From: Eretmocerus hayati | Taxonomy: Eukaryota; Arthropoda; Insecta; Hymenoptera; Aphelinidae | Length of the DNA: 64,000 nt | NCBI GenBank assembly: GCA_029851415.1 | Contig: CM056742.1 | Coordinates: 115,446,246-115,510,245 of the forward strand | Direction: 5' to 3' | Shown here: in pieces, positions 12,301-22,734 of the stretch | How the letters are laid out: every line of letters starts with the position of its first letter | Position numbering within the stretch: the first letter of the stretch is position 1 | Translations under genes and position numbers: made by a program | Notes under the pieces: generated by a model | Databases searched by the model: none | Told to the model about the DNA's origin: nothing | Seen by the model: the letters and a program-made list of their open reading frames with translations, nothing else

Positions 12301-15300
12301 ATATCTATGAGTGATTCAAGGTTCGATTCCTGTCCATCTTGGGATCCACTGCCAGATGATCCAGTTGAAAGAGCTGATACCCCTGAGAGCGATTCAAGTA
12401 ATGGTCCGAGAGCTCCTCCGAGATTACTCATATGTGAGTTGTTTGCCGACGATCCTGGCTGAGAGGTGGATGCTGAGAGCCCAGATATGATGTCTATGAG
12501 TGCTTCTAGGTTGGATCCTTTCCCTTGATCAGACTCACTGTTCATTGTCCCAGAGTTTGAAACTGAGGATATTCCAGAAAGAGCTTCAAGTAGGTTTTTG
12601 AGAGGGGACTCCGCGTTCGAGACTTGTGGTGACGATGATGATGAAGAAGATGAAAGTCTTGACACTGAATCCATCAATGAGCCAGTACTCGAACTCGAAT
12701 CAGTTTGCGAGAGTAGTCCGCTTTGGGGCACTGAATCCAAACTAGATGAATGATCAATATTTCCCGGACTCGCGGAGCTTGACATTTCCGAAATGGAGGA
12801 GGAAGGTAACGAGGCTAATCCTCCAGTCTGACTTGAAAAGGGTAGGCTTTGCTTTTGAACAGATCCTCCATTCAAGGTCACAGAGTTTTGCAGTGAATTA
12901 GTCTGGTATGCAGAGTTCGACGGACTGTCGAAATCAATTGTCTTTGAAATGGATGATCCCCCATTGAAATTGTTTTGGGTGGATTGGGGAATGTACTGCG
13001 GAGGAATATTTGTTGGATTATCACCGGCTCCTCCATTTCGATTGAGGTTATTCCCGAATGAATCCTCCGCGGATGGAGAGACCGAAGTAATTGCTATTCC
13101 AGTCGTGACGTCGCCGTCTTCTTCTAAATCGACTATCGGTGAGTTATATGGCAAGTTACTATCGGATGACTGTTGATTACCAAAGGATTTGAGAGGACTA
13201 CCTGAAGTGGATCCGCACCCTTGATATTGAGAGTTCTCGCCTTTCGGATTTGGTAAGGGCTCCGCAGTAGTTACTACACTATCACTCACGAGGGCACCAT
13301 TTCTAATACCATTTCCGACTATTCCATAATCACCATCAGTGTTGGTTGATGATAAAGTAGGAACAGTTTGTTGATTTTTACCTACTAATTGCTCACCTCC
13401 CAACTCTTGAACGACAGCTTGTTGAGCATCGGCGTTAGGGCTTGGGTTCCCTGATCCGCTGGATGCGTAAGTATTGCCTGATATTTGACTTTGCGGATAA
13501 GTTTGACCAGTGCTTGGCACATTGTTTTGTCTCAGAGGCTGATATTCATTCTGGTTTGATTGTGAAGGATTGCCTGTTAGAGAAATCTCTGGAGTAGCTG
13601 CATCAGTCGTTGAACATTGTGACAAGTTAGATTGCGTAGTCTTGAGCGTTTCATCAGCACCACCTGTCGTAGAATCTTCGGATGATATCTGCGTGGTTGA
13701 GCTCAAAGTATCCAAACCCGGTAGAATTTGGTTCTGCGATAGTAATTGTCCAGCACCAATAGTACCAGCTTGTTCCAGTACCGTGTCTTGGCTCTGACTT
13801 GGCAGCTTCAAATCACCTGACACAGGAAGGGCACTCGTCCCTGACGTTGCATATTGCGATGAGTCGTATTGTCCGATTTGCGTCACTTGATCGATATTCG
13901 ACGATAAACCATCGGAAGACAGCGATGTCGGTGCGACTTGAGCATTTCTTGCATCATTGAGATCCTTAGAATCAAGTGTTGAATCACTTTCCAATGCCAA
14001 AATCGGTATATTTTGGGTACAGTCGGCGCTTGATGCAGATGAACCAAGGTATTGCTCGGAATGGATGGGATTATTCACGCTCTGTGATGTACCATCGTTA
14101 TAAATGTTCTGAGCCGTATTTAAGAGCTGTGGAGACCCAATCGGCGATGGATTCACTTCGGATCCTTGGTAGTTCAGGGTGGGAGCTGCTATCTGAGGAT
14201 TTTCGGTTTGAGTGAGTGTACCCGCGTAAGTTTCCTGCGGATAACCAGTGGATGCTGGTTGAGGAATGCTTTCTACATAGGCGCCACAGCTGGGACACGG
14301 TGTAATGGATAACGTCATCGAAGCTGGATTCAGGAATTTCGATGAAGCAAGTTGCGAGATTTGGTCCTGTGGCAGTTGGAATTGTAGAATTTGAAGAGGA
14401 GCACTGAGCTCGTGAGTACATCGTGGCACATATTGAGCGTTAGCGGACCTCTTTTGCCTATGGGAGTGATGCTCATCCGGAGAGTATTTGCTCAATTTAT
14501 CGTTGCCTTCGGCATGTTGATAGCAAGGTGGTTGCTGTTGAGGACTTGGGTGATATTCTTCTATTTGATGTGGGCTCTTCTGGTACTGATTATTCAGTTG
14601 AGTTGCGTATTGAGGCTGATATGGCGCAGACAAAGGACCTTGATATGATTCTTGTACAGCTAATGGATATCGTGGGCTCTTGAATTCCGGTTTCGGAGAG
14701 TACGCACCACCTTCAGATGCGTAAGGTAGAATCTCTTTCTTCTCTTGGGAGTATTCTTTCTGATTGATTTGAGGGTGAACCACGATCGGGGGTGGAGAAA
14801 CGGGTGCCACCAACGGCAACGGAGCTGGTGGTGCCGGGATTAGAGGCTGTACGTTGATTGGCGCTGGTTTAGTTTCTGGATAACGGTTGAACTCTGCAAT
14901 AGGAGATGGAAGAGGGCCCGAATAAGGTGCATACTGAAGAGGCGCTGGATATTGTGGATGGTTCTGAGACGCCCTCTCGTGCGGGTAGCCTGGAGAGTAG
15001 TTATTGTATCCAACAGCCGGTGCCTGTGGATAAGCGATGGCTGGAGGACCTTTGATCGCGGATGTTGGCACATTCACGACGATTGTGTTGGGAGTTTGTT
15101 GGGCTGAGTATTCATCGCAACCTGCATCGTGATACTGACAACTCTTGCAGCTTTTCCTCGATTTCCAACTTTGGAGGCACTTGTGGATCTTTTGGAGCTT
15201 CTTTCTCTTGCAACATTTCGGAGATTCCTCTTCCTGGCAGTCCAATTCTCCCGACTGGGAATCGTACTCTTGGAAGAGCCCAAAGATTTTTTTCATCGAG

Positions 15301-16361
15301 TTCTTCAATTTATCTAGTGAATCGGATACTTGTGTGCAGGGTACCGATGATTGTATGATTTCCGGTATTTGCATGATTTGCTCAGGATTCTCCATAACAG
15401 TTTGAATCAATACAGGAGCACTTTGTATTACTTTTGCGTCTTGGCAAGGTGGAGGGACCTTGACGTGTTCACACGGCGGTGGAGGTAGAGGCTTCACGTG
15501 CTGGCAAGGTTGAGCTGGAAGCGCATACGATTCTTGACACTTTGAGCACTTCGAAGGGCTACCAACCGAAAAACCCTCGCGTATATTGTCACATGTGCTC
15601 TTGAACTGGTCCAGAAGGTTTTGCAGCTCAGTGGTGGCATCGCCGACGCATTTCTGCATCTCAACCTGTTTTTCCTTAGGGACAGTTGCAGGTATGAATT
15701 GCTGAACTATCTGACCGACGTACGATCCAGATTGAGCTGGCTCGGCACATTTGGACTTTTCATGTGCTTCTCTCTTCTGTCGCGCTCCATCATCTCCAAT
15801 CTGCAAAATATCATTTGCTGGGAATCCGAAATAAGATCTCAGGGATTCAGGTAAGGTCGACTGAGCCAAGCGCTGCGCTATACCGTTCCAGAATTCGGAA
15901 CTGTACAGTGCATTCGAGATTCTTGTTAGACATTCGGATACATCAACAATATCCTCTTTCGACTCATTATTTTTCGGATCTTCTTCAATCGTCTGCTCAA
16001 GTGAGGCAGGAAGATCATCTAGTATCTTCATGTCGAGCACGGAATGATCTAGATAAGGATCCTCAGAACCTTCATCGATTGAAGAAGTTTCACGGGCATT
16101 TCGAGCTTGTGGGTAATTAATACTTTTGAGAGGAAGGCTTACGTCTCGTTTCAAAAGATGGTCGGGAACTGTGAGCAGCCCTTTGTCCAATGTTGCTTGG
16201 ACCGGAGTTGATTCGTGAGCAATGTCGATGCTTCTCTCATCCGTAAGTTGACCTGGCTCTACGAAACTCCTACCATCTGGATAAGCTTGACAAAGCACTT
16301 TCATTGAAAGTATGAGAAGCGCTCCCAGCCATGGTGCTGGAATTGGATTTGAACGCCTCAT
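9348..16361 (-). CDS. Gene A: secreted Ser/Gly-rich repetitive structural protein (about 2337 aa)
   Basis: A single uninterrupted frame. I start at the ATG at 16361 because it opens a signal peptide (MRRSNPIPAP, then hydrophobic WLGALLILSM, cleavage probably near CQA-Y, residue 26) and lies 43 nt after the TATA box; the in-frame ATG at 16472 lies upstream of that TATA box. Order: acidic segment with a KR site; RQKR furin-type site at 194-197; Cys-rich region to about 420 with Cys-Pro-His clusters; Pro/Tyr/Gln-rich region to a second RQKR at 635-638; Asn/Gln/Ser/Thr-rich region with a run of eight Ser; twelve units of about 64 residues at roughly 1250-2030; and a non-repetitive C-terminus with two Cys. 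The protein is probably exported, proteolytically processed and assembled outside the cell, as in silk, eggshell, glue or cuticle. I do not recognise the family and give no symbol. No TE interrupts it. Confidence 0.9.
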   Translation of the reverse strand: MRRSNPIPAPWLGALLILSMKVLCQAYPDGRSFVEPGQLTDERSIDIAHESTPVQATLDKGLLTVPDHLLKRDVSLPLKSINYPQARNARETSSIDEGSEDPYLDHSVLDMKILDDLPASLEQTIEEDPKNNESKEDIVDVSECLTRISNALYSSEFWNGIAQRLAQSTLPESLRSYFGFPANDILQIGDDGARQKREAHEKSKCAEPAQSGSYVGQIVQQFIPATVPKEKQVEMQKCVGDATTELQNLLDQFKSTCDNIREGFSVGSPSKCSKCQESYALPAQPCQHVKPLPPPPCEHVKVPPPCQDAKVIQSAPVLIQTVMENPEQIMQIPEIIQSSVPCTQVSDSLDKLKNSMKKIFGLFQEYDSQSGELDCQEEESPKCCKRKKLQKIHKCLQSWKSRKSCKSCQYHDAGCDEYSAQQTPNTIVVNVPTSAIKGPPAIAYPQAPAVGYNNYSPGYPHERASQNHPQYPAPLQYAPYSGPLPSPIAEFNRYPETKPAPINVQPLIPAPPAPLPLVAPVSPPPIVVHPQINQKEYSQEKKEILPYASEGGAYSPKPEFKSPRYPLAVQESYQGPLSAPYQPQYATQLNNQYQKSPHQIEEYHPSPQQQPPCYQHAEGNDKLSKYSPDEHHSHRQKRSANAQYVPRCTHELSAPLQILQFQLPQDQISQLASSKFLNPASMTLSITPCPSCGAYVESIPQPASTGYPQETYAGTLTQTENPQIAAPTLNYQGSEVNPSPIGSPQLLNTAQNIYNDGTSQSVNNPIHSEQYLGSSASSADCTQNIPILALESDSTLDSKDLNDARNAQVAPTSLSSDGLSSNIDQVTQIGQYDSSQYATSGTSALPVSGDLKLPSQSQDTVLEQAGTIGAGQLLSQNQILPGLDTLSSTTQISSEDSTTGGADETLKTTQSNLSQCSTTDAATPEISLTGNPSQSNQNEYQPLRQNNVPSTGQTYPQSQISGNTYASSGSGNPSPNADAQQAVVQELGGEQLVGKNQQTVPTLSSTNTDGDYGIVGNGIRNGALVSDSVVTTAEPLPNPKGENSQYQGCGSTSGSPLKSFGNQQSSDSNLPYNSPIVDLEEDGDVTTGIAITSVSPSAEDSFGNNLNRNGGAGDNPTNIPPQYIPQSTQNNFNGGSSISKTIDFDSPSNSAYQTNSLQNSVTLNGGSVQKQSLPFSSQTGGLASLPSSSISEMSSSASPGNIDHSSSLDSVPQSGLLSQTDSSSSTGSLMDSVSRLSSSSSSSSPQVSNAESPLKNLLEALSGISSVSNSGTMNSESDQGKGSNLEALIDIISGLSASTSQPGSSANNSHMSNLGGALGPLLESLSGVSALSTGSSGSGSQDGQESNLESLIDIISGLSSSTSQPGSSTNSSPLTNLGGALEPLLEALSGISSISTGSSGSGFQNGQGSGLEALASIIPGLSSSNSQQGSTDGESPLNNLGEVIGALVEALSGVSTLSNSGSAGGGSQDGQGSNLEALVDIISSLSSSTSGTGSSKNNSPLGNLAGALEPLLEALSGVSTLSNSGSAGSGPQDGQGSNLEALIDILSGLSSSTSQPGSSTNNTPLSNLGGALEPLLEALSGVSTLSNSGSAGSGSQDGQGSNLETLIDIISGLSSSTSETGSSKNNSPLGNLAGELEPLLKSLSGVSTLSNSGSAGSGSQDGQGSNLEALIDILSGLSSSTSQPGSSTNNTPLSNLGGALEPLLEALSGVSTLSNSGSAGSGSQDGQGSNLEALIDILSGLSSSTSQPGSSTNNTPLSNLGGALEPLLEALSGVSTLSNSGSAGSGSQDGQGSNLETLIDIISGLSSSTSETGSSKNNSPLGNLAGALEPLLKSLSGVSTLSNSGSAGSGSQDGQGSNLETLMDIISGLSSSTSETGSSMSTSPLGNLAGALEPLLEALSGVSTLSNSGSAGSGPEHGQGSNLEALMDIISGLSSSTSLLGSPDSGSSLGNLGSTAETLLETLSKLSSSNSSPNGQGSNIEALTEIISGLSTSMNPKPSSKSSLVGSIGDTTGSLLGTLSGVSGLSNSGLSPSLGTGLLGGNIIPGNGGSFNSLPESPVPNIDSIMRMVSDLPTSIVETIAQQTSSLTNRNALPTAANIPQNPIEFGTHLANSLLPNVPTLDKVGREQLNKGNLIAGLPLSPNSVNVNSYRNVASEPTGYVETQPSPSATESVDSNQSPLTAALTPNFGSSNPTLIGSVSSIFDSAAVVANSLSSAMSQIASQNQQAQIQPDSEYPESAPQLLNPSSVAGPQLSVTLPREKICSALNGEIILPGDTVTITINPHTALVGRVPDFVSPVPLRLIQKNNIQPVQPIANREWNISGEKCGDLLGRLSPSL
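10270..12609 (-). repeat. Coding tandem repeat of gene A, 12 units of about 192 bp
   Basis: The array encodes twelve units; eleven are about 64 residues and the last is shorter. Each has two hydrophobic stretches (SNLEALIDIISGLSS and GALEPLLEALSGV) joined by Ser/Gly/Thr/Asn linkers. Two subtypes occur: A (STSQPGSSTNNTPLSNLGG) and B (STSETGSSKNNSPLGNLAG). Units 5-9 run A, B, A, A, B and are nearly identical at the DNA level, so they spread recently by unequal exchange, while units 1-3 and 11-12 are diverged. The 192-bp period preserves the frame. Confidence 0.9.
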
Positions 16362-16403
16362 CTTCAGTTCGGTAAGCTGCCCCTCGACGATGATTCCTTT
16401 CAA

Positions 16404-16409
16404 TTTATA
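16404..16409 (-). promoter_or_regulatory. TATA box of gene A
   Basis: TATAAA on the minus strand, 43-48 nt before the ATG at 16361. Transcription would start near 16378, leaving a leader of about 17 nt. The start site is inferred from the usual TATA spacing. Confidence 0.55.
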
Positions 16410-16499
16410 CGACTTATAGTTTCGGATAAGAAGTTGATACGTCACGTTCAACGTGTGCTTGCTCCACAACATTGGTAGACTTTAATCTCGGTGGTATCT

Positions 16500-19400
16500 C
16501 AGATAATGATAAGCGCCATTAATGCACGCATTCAGGTGAGACATTGTCAATGCTTGATACTCTTATCGTAAAAGATTCCTGGATCTTCCGTAAACTAAAC
16601 CGATTCGGAGCAAGAGTCCTGAAATAATCAAGCGACATCCTCTAATGCTAAGCACGCGTGAGACTTACTCGAGTAAGTATGTTCGAATCAGTCTAAGGCT
16701 AGATCAATTTTGATTCGATCCCTGTATGACTAAATAAATTAAGTAACTGTGATCTCTCGTAAACATGCTGCAAATTTCTGTTAACTGTCGTATTGAAAAA
16801 TTGAATCTCGTTTCTTATATATAACGTACTAGTTGGCGTTTGATTCACACAAACAATATCTATACCTGTAGCAGCTAGGGTCTCACAGTTGATGCCCCTA
16901 TGATGGAATTATCAGCGATTCTCCTGTAGTAGCATTAGAACGGTTCTGTTGTGAATCCTGTGTAAATCACACATGATCCTGGATTTGGAAGCATATATTC
17001 GAGTAGTCAATGGAGGAGTGACCAATTTTCAAATAAGACCTCGCACGAAATAGGAAAATTATCACTGCCTCTACCTCGTCTCATCTGAAACGATCCGTCT
17101 TCAAAGACGGATAACTTTCTTGGTGCTGTTGGACTCATCGACGACCTTCATAGGTATGCACACGAATAAGAGAACTAAGACATGCGTGATAACCTCCAAC
17201 TCAAGACAATATTCGATGAAGTAAAGGATGCAAATCCGCACACTTCCTTTTCTTGCCATAGGAGACCTCAAATGCAGAACCCTGGAAATTTCATCCGTTC
17301 GGGCGTATTTGATGATATTTTGCTCATTCCTATCATACTGATCATAATAAACTCATACCCGATCTCTCAAAGGATACTCAAATTAATTCACTATTTTCTC
17401 TGATAGAAATGGTGAGCATTTTCTGGCCAAACACTGGCCAACTCACACTGCTGTTCATTGTTATAGCCAGCTTTCGTCAACACGATAAATCCTCTGAGTC
17501 TCGATTTTTGAAAGATCGTACAAAACATCCGTTAATCGAGTAATGGTGAGTCGATGCGGTCAGCAATTTCGGACACTTCTTACAACGAATCGCTTGTATT
17601 ATTGTGAGCATTGTACAAACCTAAAAGATTCATTCACGAACTTGAGCTGACTGCGGTGTACGACTGTCCCGAAAAAAGAATGATATTCTTGCCTAGTAAA
17701 AAGTTAGGCTTGCGGGTCGCAGATTGGACTGAACTCTTGTAATCGTCTCTTTTTAGAACCACAAAATGATATCCGCAATAACGCATTGCGATGCTTAACC
17801 AATTTCAAAGAGCAGCCAGTGACATTGGCTCGGGTCCATTTTGAAAAATTATATAAAATGGTATCCTGGCAACGGTGGAGTCAGGGTCTGTAGTGTTGAG
17901 GCCAAATCTGTGCAGCGCAAGCCTATCACCTACCTCGTGGATAAGAATGATGATGATACACCCGCGTCTGAACGAAAAAGTAATGGATGAAGGCCGCCGG
18001 AGTTTAAGATGATTCAGTGTGTCCATTTTCCAAATAATAAATCTATTGGAATGAGAATTCAATGTCTAGTAACTATGATGAAATTACCGTTACCACCTCA
18101 AAGAATCCACAGCGTACTTCCAGGCATTGACGCTTGAATTGACACCAGGAAAAGCTCTCTGATGTCACACTCGAGTGAATGAGTGCTTTGAATAATTAAG
18201 GAATTATTTACCTCGCGTTGTTTCTTTCATATAATCTGGAAAGATTAAAGTCCCGAGTGTTTGGGATTGAAGAGCATGTTATAAATGTATATCAGCTTTA
18301 TGAGGAAAACTATGTATTTATGCGAGGACAGCTTGTTGTACAGCTTGTTCATGATGCCGATGTACACTCGCAGACAACAGTCAACTTTGTGTGGCGTTAT
18401 CATTATATTCATATTCATGGGAATTGAAACGGATGAATAAATGGCTCGTGGAATAGTATTCATTTTTTTATTTCACAATTTCATAGCTCTGCTCTGAGAA
18501 TAAAAAGGACTGCTAACTTGATGCCCACGAATGAATTCAGATATACATCACGGACTTGATTCAGATTGATTATCACTTCTTACAAATGATTTCAAAAACA
18601 GGAAGTGTTACCCAAGTCTCATTTTGTGAGTCGCTCATCAATTGATCAAAACATAACGTGACATTTATTGACGGACAGAAAATTTTCCAACATCGGACGA
18701 AGAATGATCCACATATCCCAATCGCTCGACAAAGTTTCTCAAGACGATTGAGAAATTCTTCGAGAATACAGAGCACTTTTCTGAGACAGCAAAAACGTGA
18801 GTTACAGAAATGTGTCGATGTTGCAATAGTTCTGATACTTAAAGTGAATGAGTAAATTACGTAAGCTCAAATTAAATCCCAATCATTGCACTTTTTCTTC
18901 TGAATTGTGAAGAATCGTCAAAAAAATGAAGGGAAATACTTGGGCTGTCTTGATACAATTGACGAAATCGAGTAAGAGAACAATACGTCGAGATGGGAAT
19001 ACAAAATACACATACTGTCGCGCTCAGTATCGATTCGGTACTAAAATTCGACCGGTCTCATCGTGATCTTAACGTATTATTTGGGGTTCCAACTTGAGCT
19101 AGTTAGATCCAGTCGATTGAATTTGAGATTTTCCAAGATAATTAATCTTTGTGTCCCTATCACAATTTGTGTAAGGCGTCAAGTCAATGTTGAAAATGCA
19201 TTCTAAGTATGGCAACATTCTCGAACATTCCATACCACTCCAGCATTTTGGAAAACTCTGCATCTTTCCAACGTGCGAAGGATAACAGAATACTTATTGT
19301 TTCGGTAACCAGAATTCATACCTTTTGCGTCATTCGTATGACGGAACTGTTCGGGGATTGTCTGGAAACGGTATCCCTCTTGTCGTTATAAATATGAATG

Positions 19401-21470
19401 AATTTGATGTTGTCGCCTTGTCAATTTTTTTCGGAAGATCTTCAAAGAGTTGATCATCACCAGTGAAAGATTGTAATTTCGATCAGATAGGAGCTGACAA
19501 AGAATGTGGAATGATGTGAGATTTTAGTTCAAAATATAAGACTCGAGCGATTTTCGGCTACATTAATAATCTTTTCCCTTGTTTCTTTCGTTTCTGTTCA
19601 AAATTAAATACCGTTATAGGGTTTCGGAGAGCAGAGAGGAATATCTCTCAACTCTTTGTGGTATAATTTTAGAGGCATACTACCTTGGGCTACTCTTGAT
19701 TATTACTATGCTCTTTCCCTTATTTGAAAGCTCTTGCATTCATCGAAAAAAATCACCATTCACGCCAGTAGATTGCTTCGATTAAGATTTTGCATCCACG
19801 TCTATTGATAAAATCAACATGCACATTATACGTCCGGTGTTCAAGTACGGTAATGTACTTCCAAGTTTTGTTTCTCACCGCATTCTCCGTGACTTCCACT
19901 TCACCGACAGTAATGGACCTGTTGTAATTTATCTTACCAACTTTTTTGCAGTTGTCTGTTCTGCGGTTCACTTTTAATAGTAAAATCATTACTCCATGGT
20001 TTGGAGCCCCTCATGTATTGCAGCCCTACACTCGAGAAATATTCTATCGTGAAATTGAAGCGAGGTATGTACATATTTTAGGCTAGGTACGTCAAACTCT
20101 CGACACAACTAATAAGAGAAATAGATAGATTGCATCAACCAGATCTGACTAGTCTGGGGTTCTCCCCTCTGTTACAAGCGTAGATGCAATTGCGAGAAAG
20201 TGGATCCGTTCCACGACAAGAGGTGTAAATTTGTTTCATGGTAGATACGGTTTTCTGTTGCATTGCTGAATGACTTTTTTAGGCCAATAACTTATAGAAA
20301 TTAACCTAGATTGACTCAAACCCTTATGGTCTGGAGCTGTTCATGCAAGTCGCTGATTCGTCAACTGCTTTCAGACCTTGGAGACGCGTTATAAGGGTAC
20401 ATTAATAAATGATTGCGGAAATTTGTGTTCCCGCATTCAAACTTTGAGTATGATGGTTTTGTCGGTCGAGTCTCACACGCGCGCATGAAAGAGAACTGTG
20501 TTTTATTCGCTATGGATCATAGATTGTAGAAAAACTCCTCGTACTTGATTCAATCACACTTTATTAGCCAAAGTGAGTTAATTCCAATGGAATCCCAACG
20601 TTTCGGTTGTATCTTTGACAACCCTCACCGGGGAATCTGAAGAATATTAGAAGTTTTAAGGATTTCACACGTACGTTATGTTCGAATAGCAATTCTTTTG
20701 ATACGATGGTGTGTATAAGTACAGGCTTGATCCACTGATGTTTTTTCACAGGACGTAAAATGAAAGCATCAGAAAGGTCATGCAATATTGTGAAACTACA
20801 CTTATAATGTTACAAGGTCCTTGTAAAATGAGTGAATTGGGCGAACAAGATCTTGCTAGTTAGAGCTCATCGTCAACTCTCTGATAAAATTGATACACTT
20901 TGAATAAAGTCCGATTGAATCGAGTATGAGGAATTTTTCTACAATCTAATTCACTAAAAGACGGCGAGGAGTCCACAATGTATACATCGTTTTCGGTCAT
21001 GTTTGGATCTTACTTCTTATCGGCCGTGTAGATGCAGCAATACACGCTCAACATGAATGGGCTCAATTAGCAAAATTTCTCATTCTTGGTGATGCTGTAC
21101 TCGAACAGCGCGAGTTAGTCTGATGTTCTGGTGACTCTAACGTTTGAAGCTTCTACCAGGAAATAAGCTACGCGAGCAAAAATTTGCTGCTGACATTGCA
21201 ATTCGCGACGTTGCTATAGCGAATTTTTTGAAGAATGTGGGGCACTCTGCTGTTTTATCAAGGAATTTTTGATGAAATAAATGAGCAAATCGATGCATTG
21301 GCAGAACACACTCTAAGAGATGTCTTCTGTTGGATTAAAGCACTCTTAAGCGCCGAAGTGCTATGTCAACAAAAAAAGTGCACAGGCGCATCGAAGAGGT
21401 TAGTAATATCAACAGTTCTGCGCTCAGCGAATACGACTTTGCTGTCGTAGCCGAATTATTTTCTTGCATG
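16500..21470. other. 5-kb intergenic region upstream of gene A
   Basis: I find no convincing coding exon, tRNA or transposon with defined ends. It holds upstream control DNA of gene A and one hammerhead-like motif near 20.6 kb. The stretch 20940-21450 has some protein-like phrases in broken frames on the plus strand, ending just before the Tigger-like element, and could be an unrecognised gene remnant. Confidence 0.4.
20590..20638 (-). ncRNA. Diverged hammerhead-ribozyme-like motif
   Basis: On the minus strand: AGATTCC (20638-20632), core CCGGTGA (20631-20625; consensus CTGATGA with two transitions), a perfect six-pair stem II GGTTGT/ACAACC (20623-20605) preceded by one extra G, GAA (20604-20602), ACGT (20601-20598), T, then GGGATTC, which re-pairs with the start. 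The layout matches the 6.6/7.0-kb motifs, including the extra purine before stem II and the two-pair helix III. The core changes predict an inactive relic. No element boundaries are visible around it. Confidence 0.35.
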
Positions 21471-21472
21471 TA

Positions 21473-22222
21473 CAGTAGGTCTCGCTTAATGTGATCGCGG
21501 TTAATGTAATCATCCGCTTAATGTTATCAGGATCGCTGGTCCCGATTCACTCGTATATGATCCCGTGTAAATTTGCCCGCTTAATATGATCAAGATCCCG
21601 CTCAATGTTATCAAATTAATGAGACCTCGTGACACAAAGCTGATGTATTTACAGTTCTTCTCATGCATAAGTTACCTGATCAATAAGTCAACATCGATCG
21701 TCAGTTGCATGACAAACTTGTTCATTGCTCAATCATCAAAAATAAGTAAAGGGCGTGTTGAGTTTGTCTGAAAAATCGACCTCGTTGTGTGAGACGATGA
21801 TGTTTGTGAGGTAGATGGACCATCTGACAGAAAAGTTTTTCCAAAAGAAATGCTCGATGCGTTAAACGTGCTCCGGAAAATAGTTCATCAGTACGCCAAA
21901 GACTTCCATCTCCACCACAAAAGCGAAGATTTTATGAACAAATTGATAGAAAAAATGAAAGACGAAGTCAGGTAAGTGATTGCTTCATGAAGAAAGATAA
22001 TCCTACATGAATGCCATATCCTCTGGATGATATTTTGTATATGTATGTAACTATATTTTCATGAATTTTATCATTCAACTACAACTGGACTTGCTGGTGT
22101 ACGCAACCGTATCGACGATGGCCAAATTCGCTTAGAATAAATTTATCCGCTTAATGTTATTGTCCGCCTAATGTTATCAAAAATCCGCGTCCCAACGCGA
22201 TCACATTAAGCGAGACCTACTG
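21473..22222 (+). mobile_element. pogo/Tigger-like DNA transposon remnant (750 bp)
   Basis: Ends are CAGTAGGTCTCGCTTAATG on the left and its reverse complement on the right, each beside TA (21471-21472 and 22223-22224). CAG ends, a TA duplication and repeated CGCTTAATGTTATC boxes near both ends fit the pogo/Tigger branch of Tc1/mariner. An internal frame keeps a short transposase-tail-like segment, but most of the enzyme is missing, so this is an internally deleted, non-autonomous copy. Confidence 0.8.
21798..21974 (+). pseudogene. Transposase C-terminal remnant
   Basis: The frame reads DVCEVDGPSDRKVFPKEMLD, followed by a charged helical tail rich in Lys, Glu and His that ends at a stop (21972-21974). 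It resembles the poorly conserved C-terminal tail of Tigger/jerky-type transposases in composition and position. The DNA-binding and DDE domains are absent. The assignment comes mainly from the surrounding pogo-like ends. Confidence 0.4.
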
Positions 22223-22734
22223 TAATTTGATTGACCCATCAATGCTTGCAACCTTGCCAAGAAGAGATTTACGAAGATTGATAGAGAGTTAGCTTATGAG
22301 TAGAAGTTGTTTCTGGTCACACTACCCGACGCGTATTAATTAGACCAGGCGAAACTACCGCTATCGCTTGCAAAAATAGAAAATGGAAATTCTTTTTGGG
22401 ATCCTCTTCGGAAGACCCTTCTGATCTTAGGAATGCATGTTTCCAATCCGAAGTCTGGTGCAAAATTGTTTAAAACGAAATTGTTTTAACAAACTGTAAA
22501 AATCACTTTTTTCGATCCAAAATCATTGGATTAAGGTAATTTGGGACATTTTAAGAAAAAAGTTACTCTTGTCATTTTCCTCTGGGAGCCACTGTTTTTG
22601 AGCTACGAGCATTTTCAAGTTGGAAAAACGCAAATTTTGCGATTTTGAATATCAAAAAAAAGCACCAGCAAAACAGAGAAGCAATGTTTTCAGTGGGCAA
22701 ATCTATTCACTAGAATGTCCTCTACAAGATCCAA

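Noticed and set aside
10270..12609. CRISPR-like regular repeats
   Set aside because: The 192-bp units are contiguous coding repeats without unique spacers, in a eukaryotic genome.
16362..16472. N-terminal extension of gene A to an earlier ATG
   Set aside because: The 37 extra residues hide the signal peptide, and the codons lie across and upstream of the TATA box, so they are probably untranscribed.
20940..21450. Protein-coding exon before the Tigger-like element
   Set aside because: Protein-like phrases occur, but in broken frames with stops and no recognisable domain; only noted as a possible remnant.
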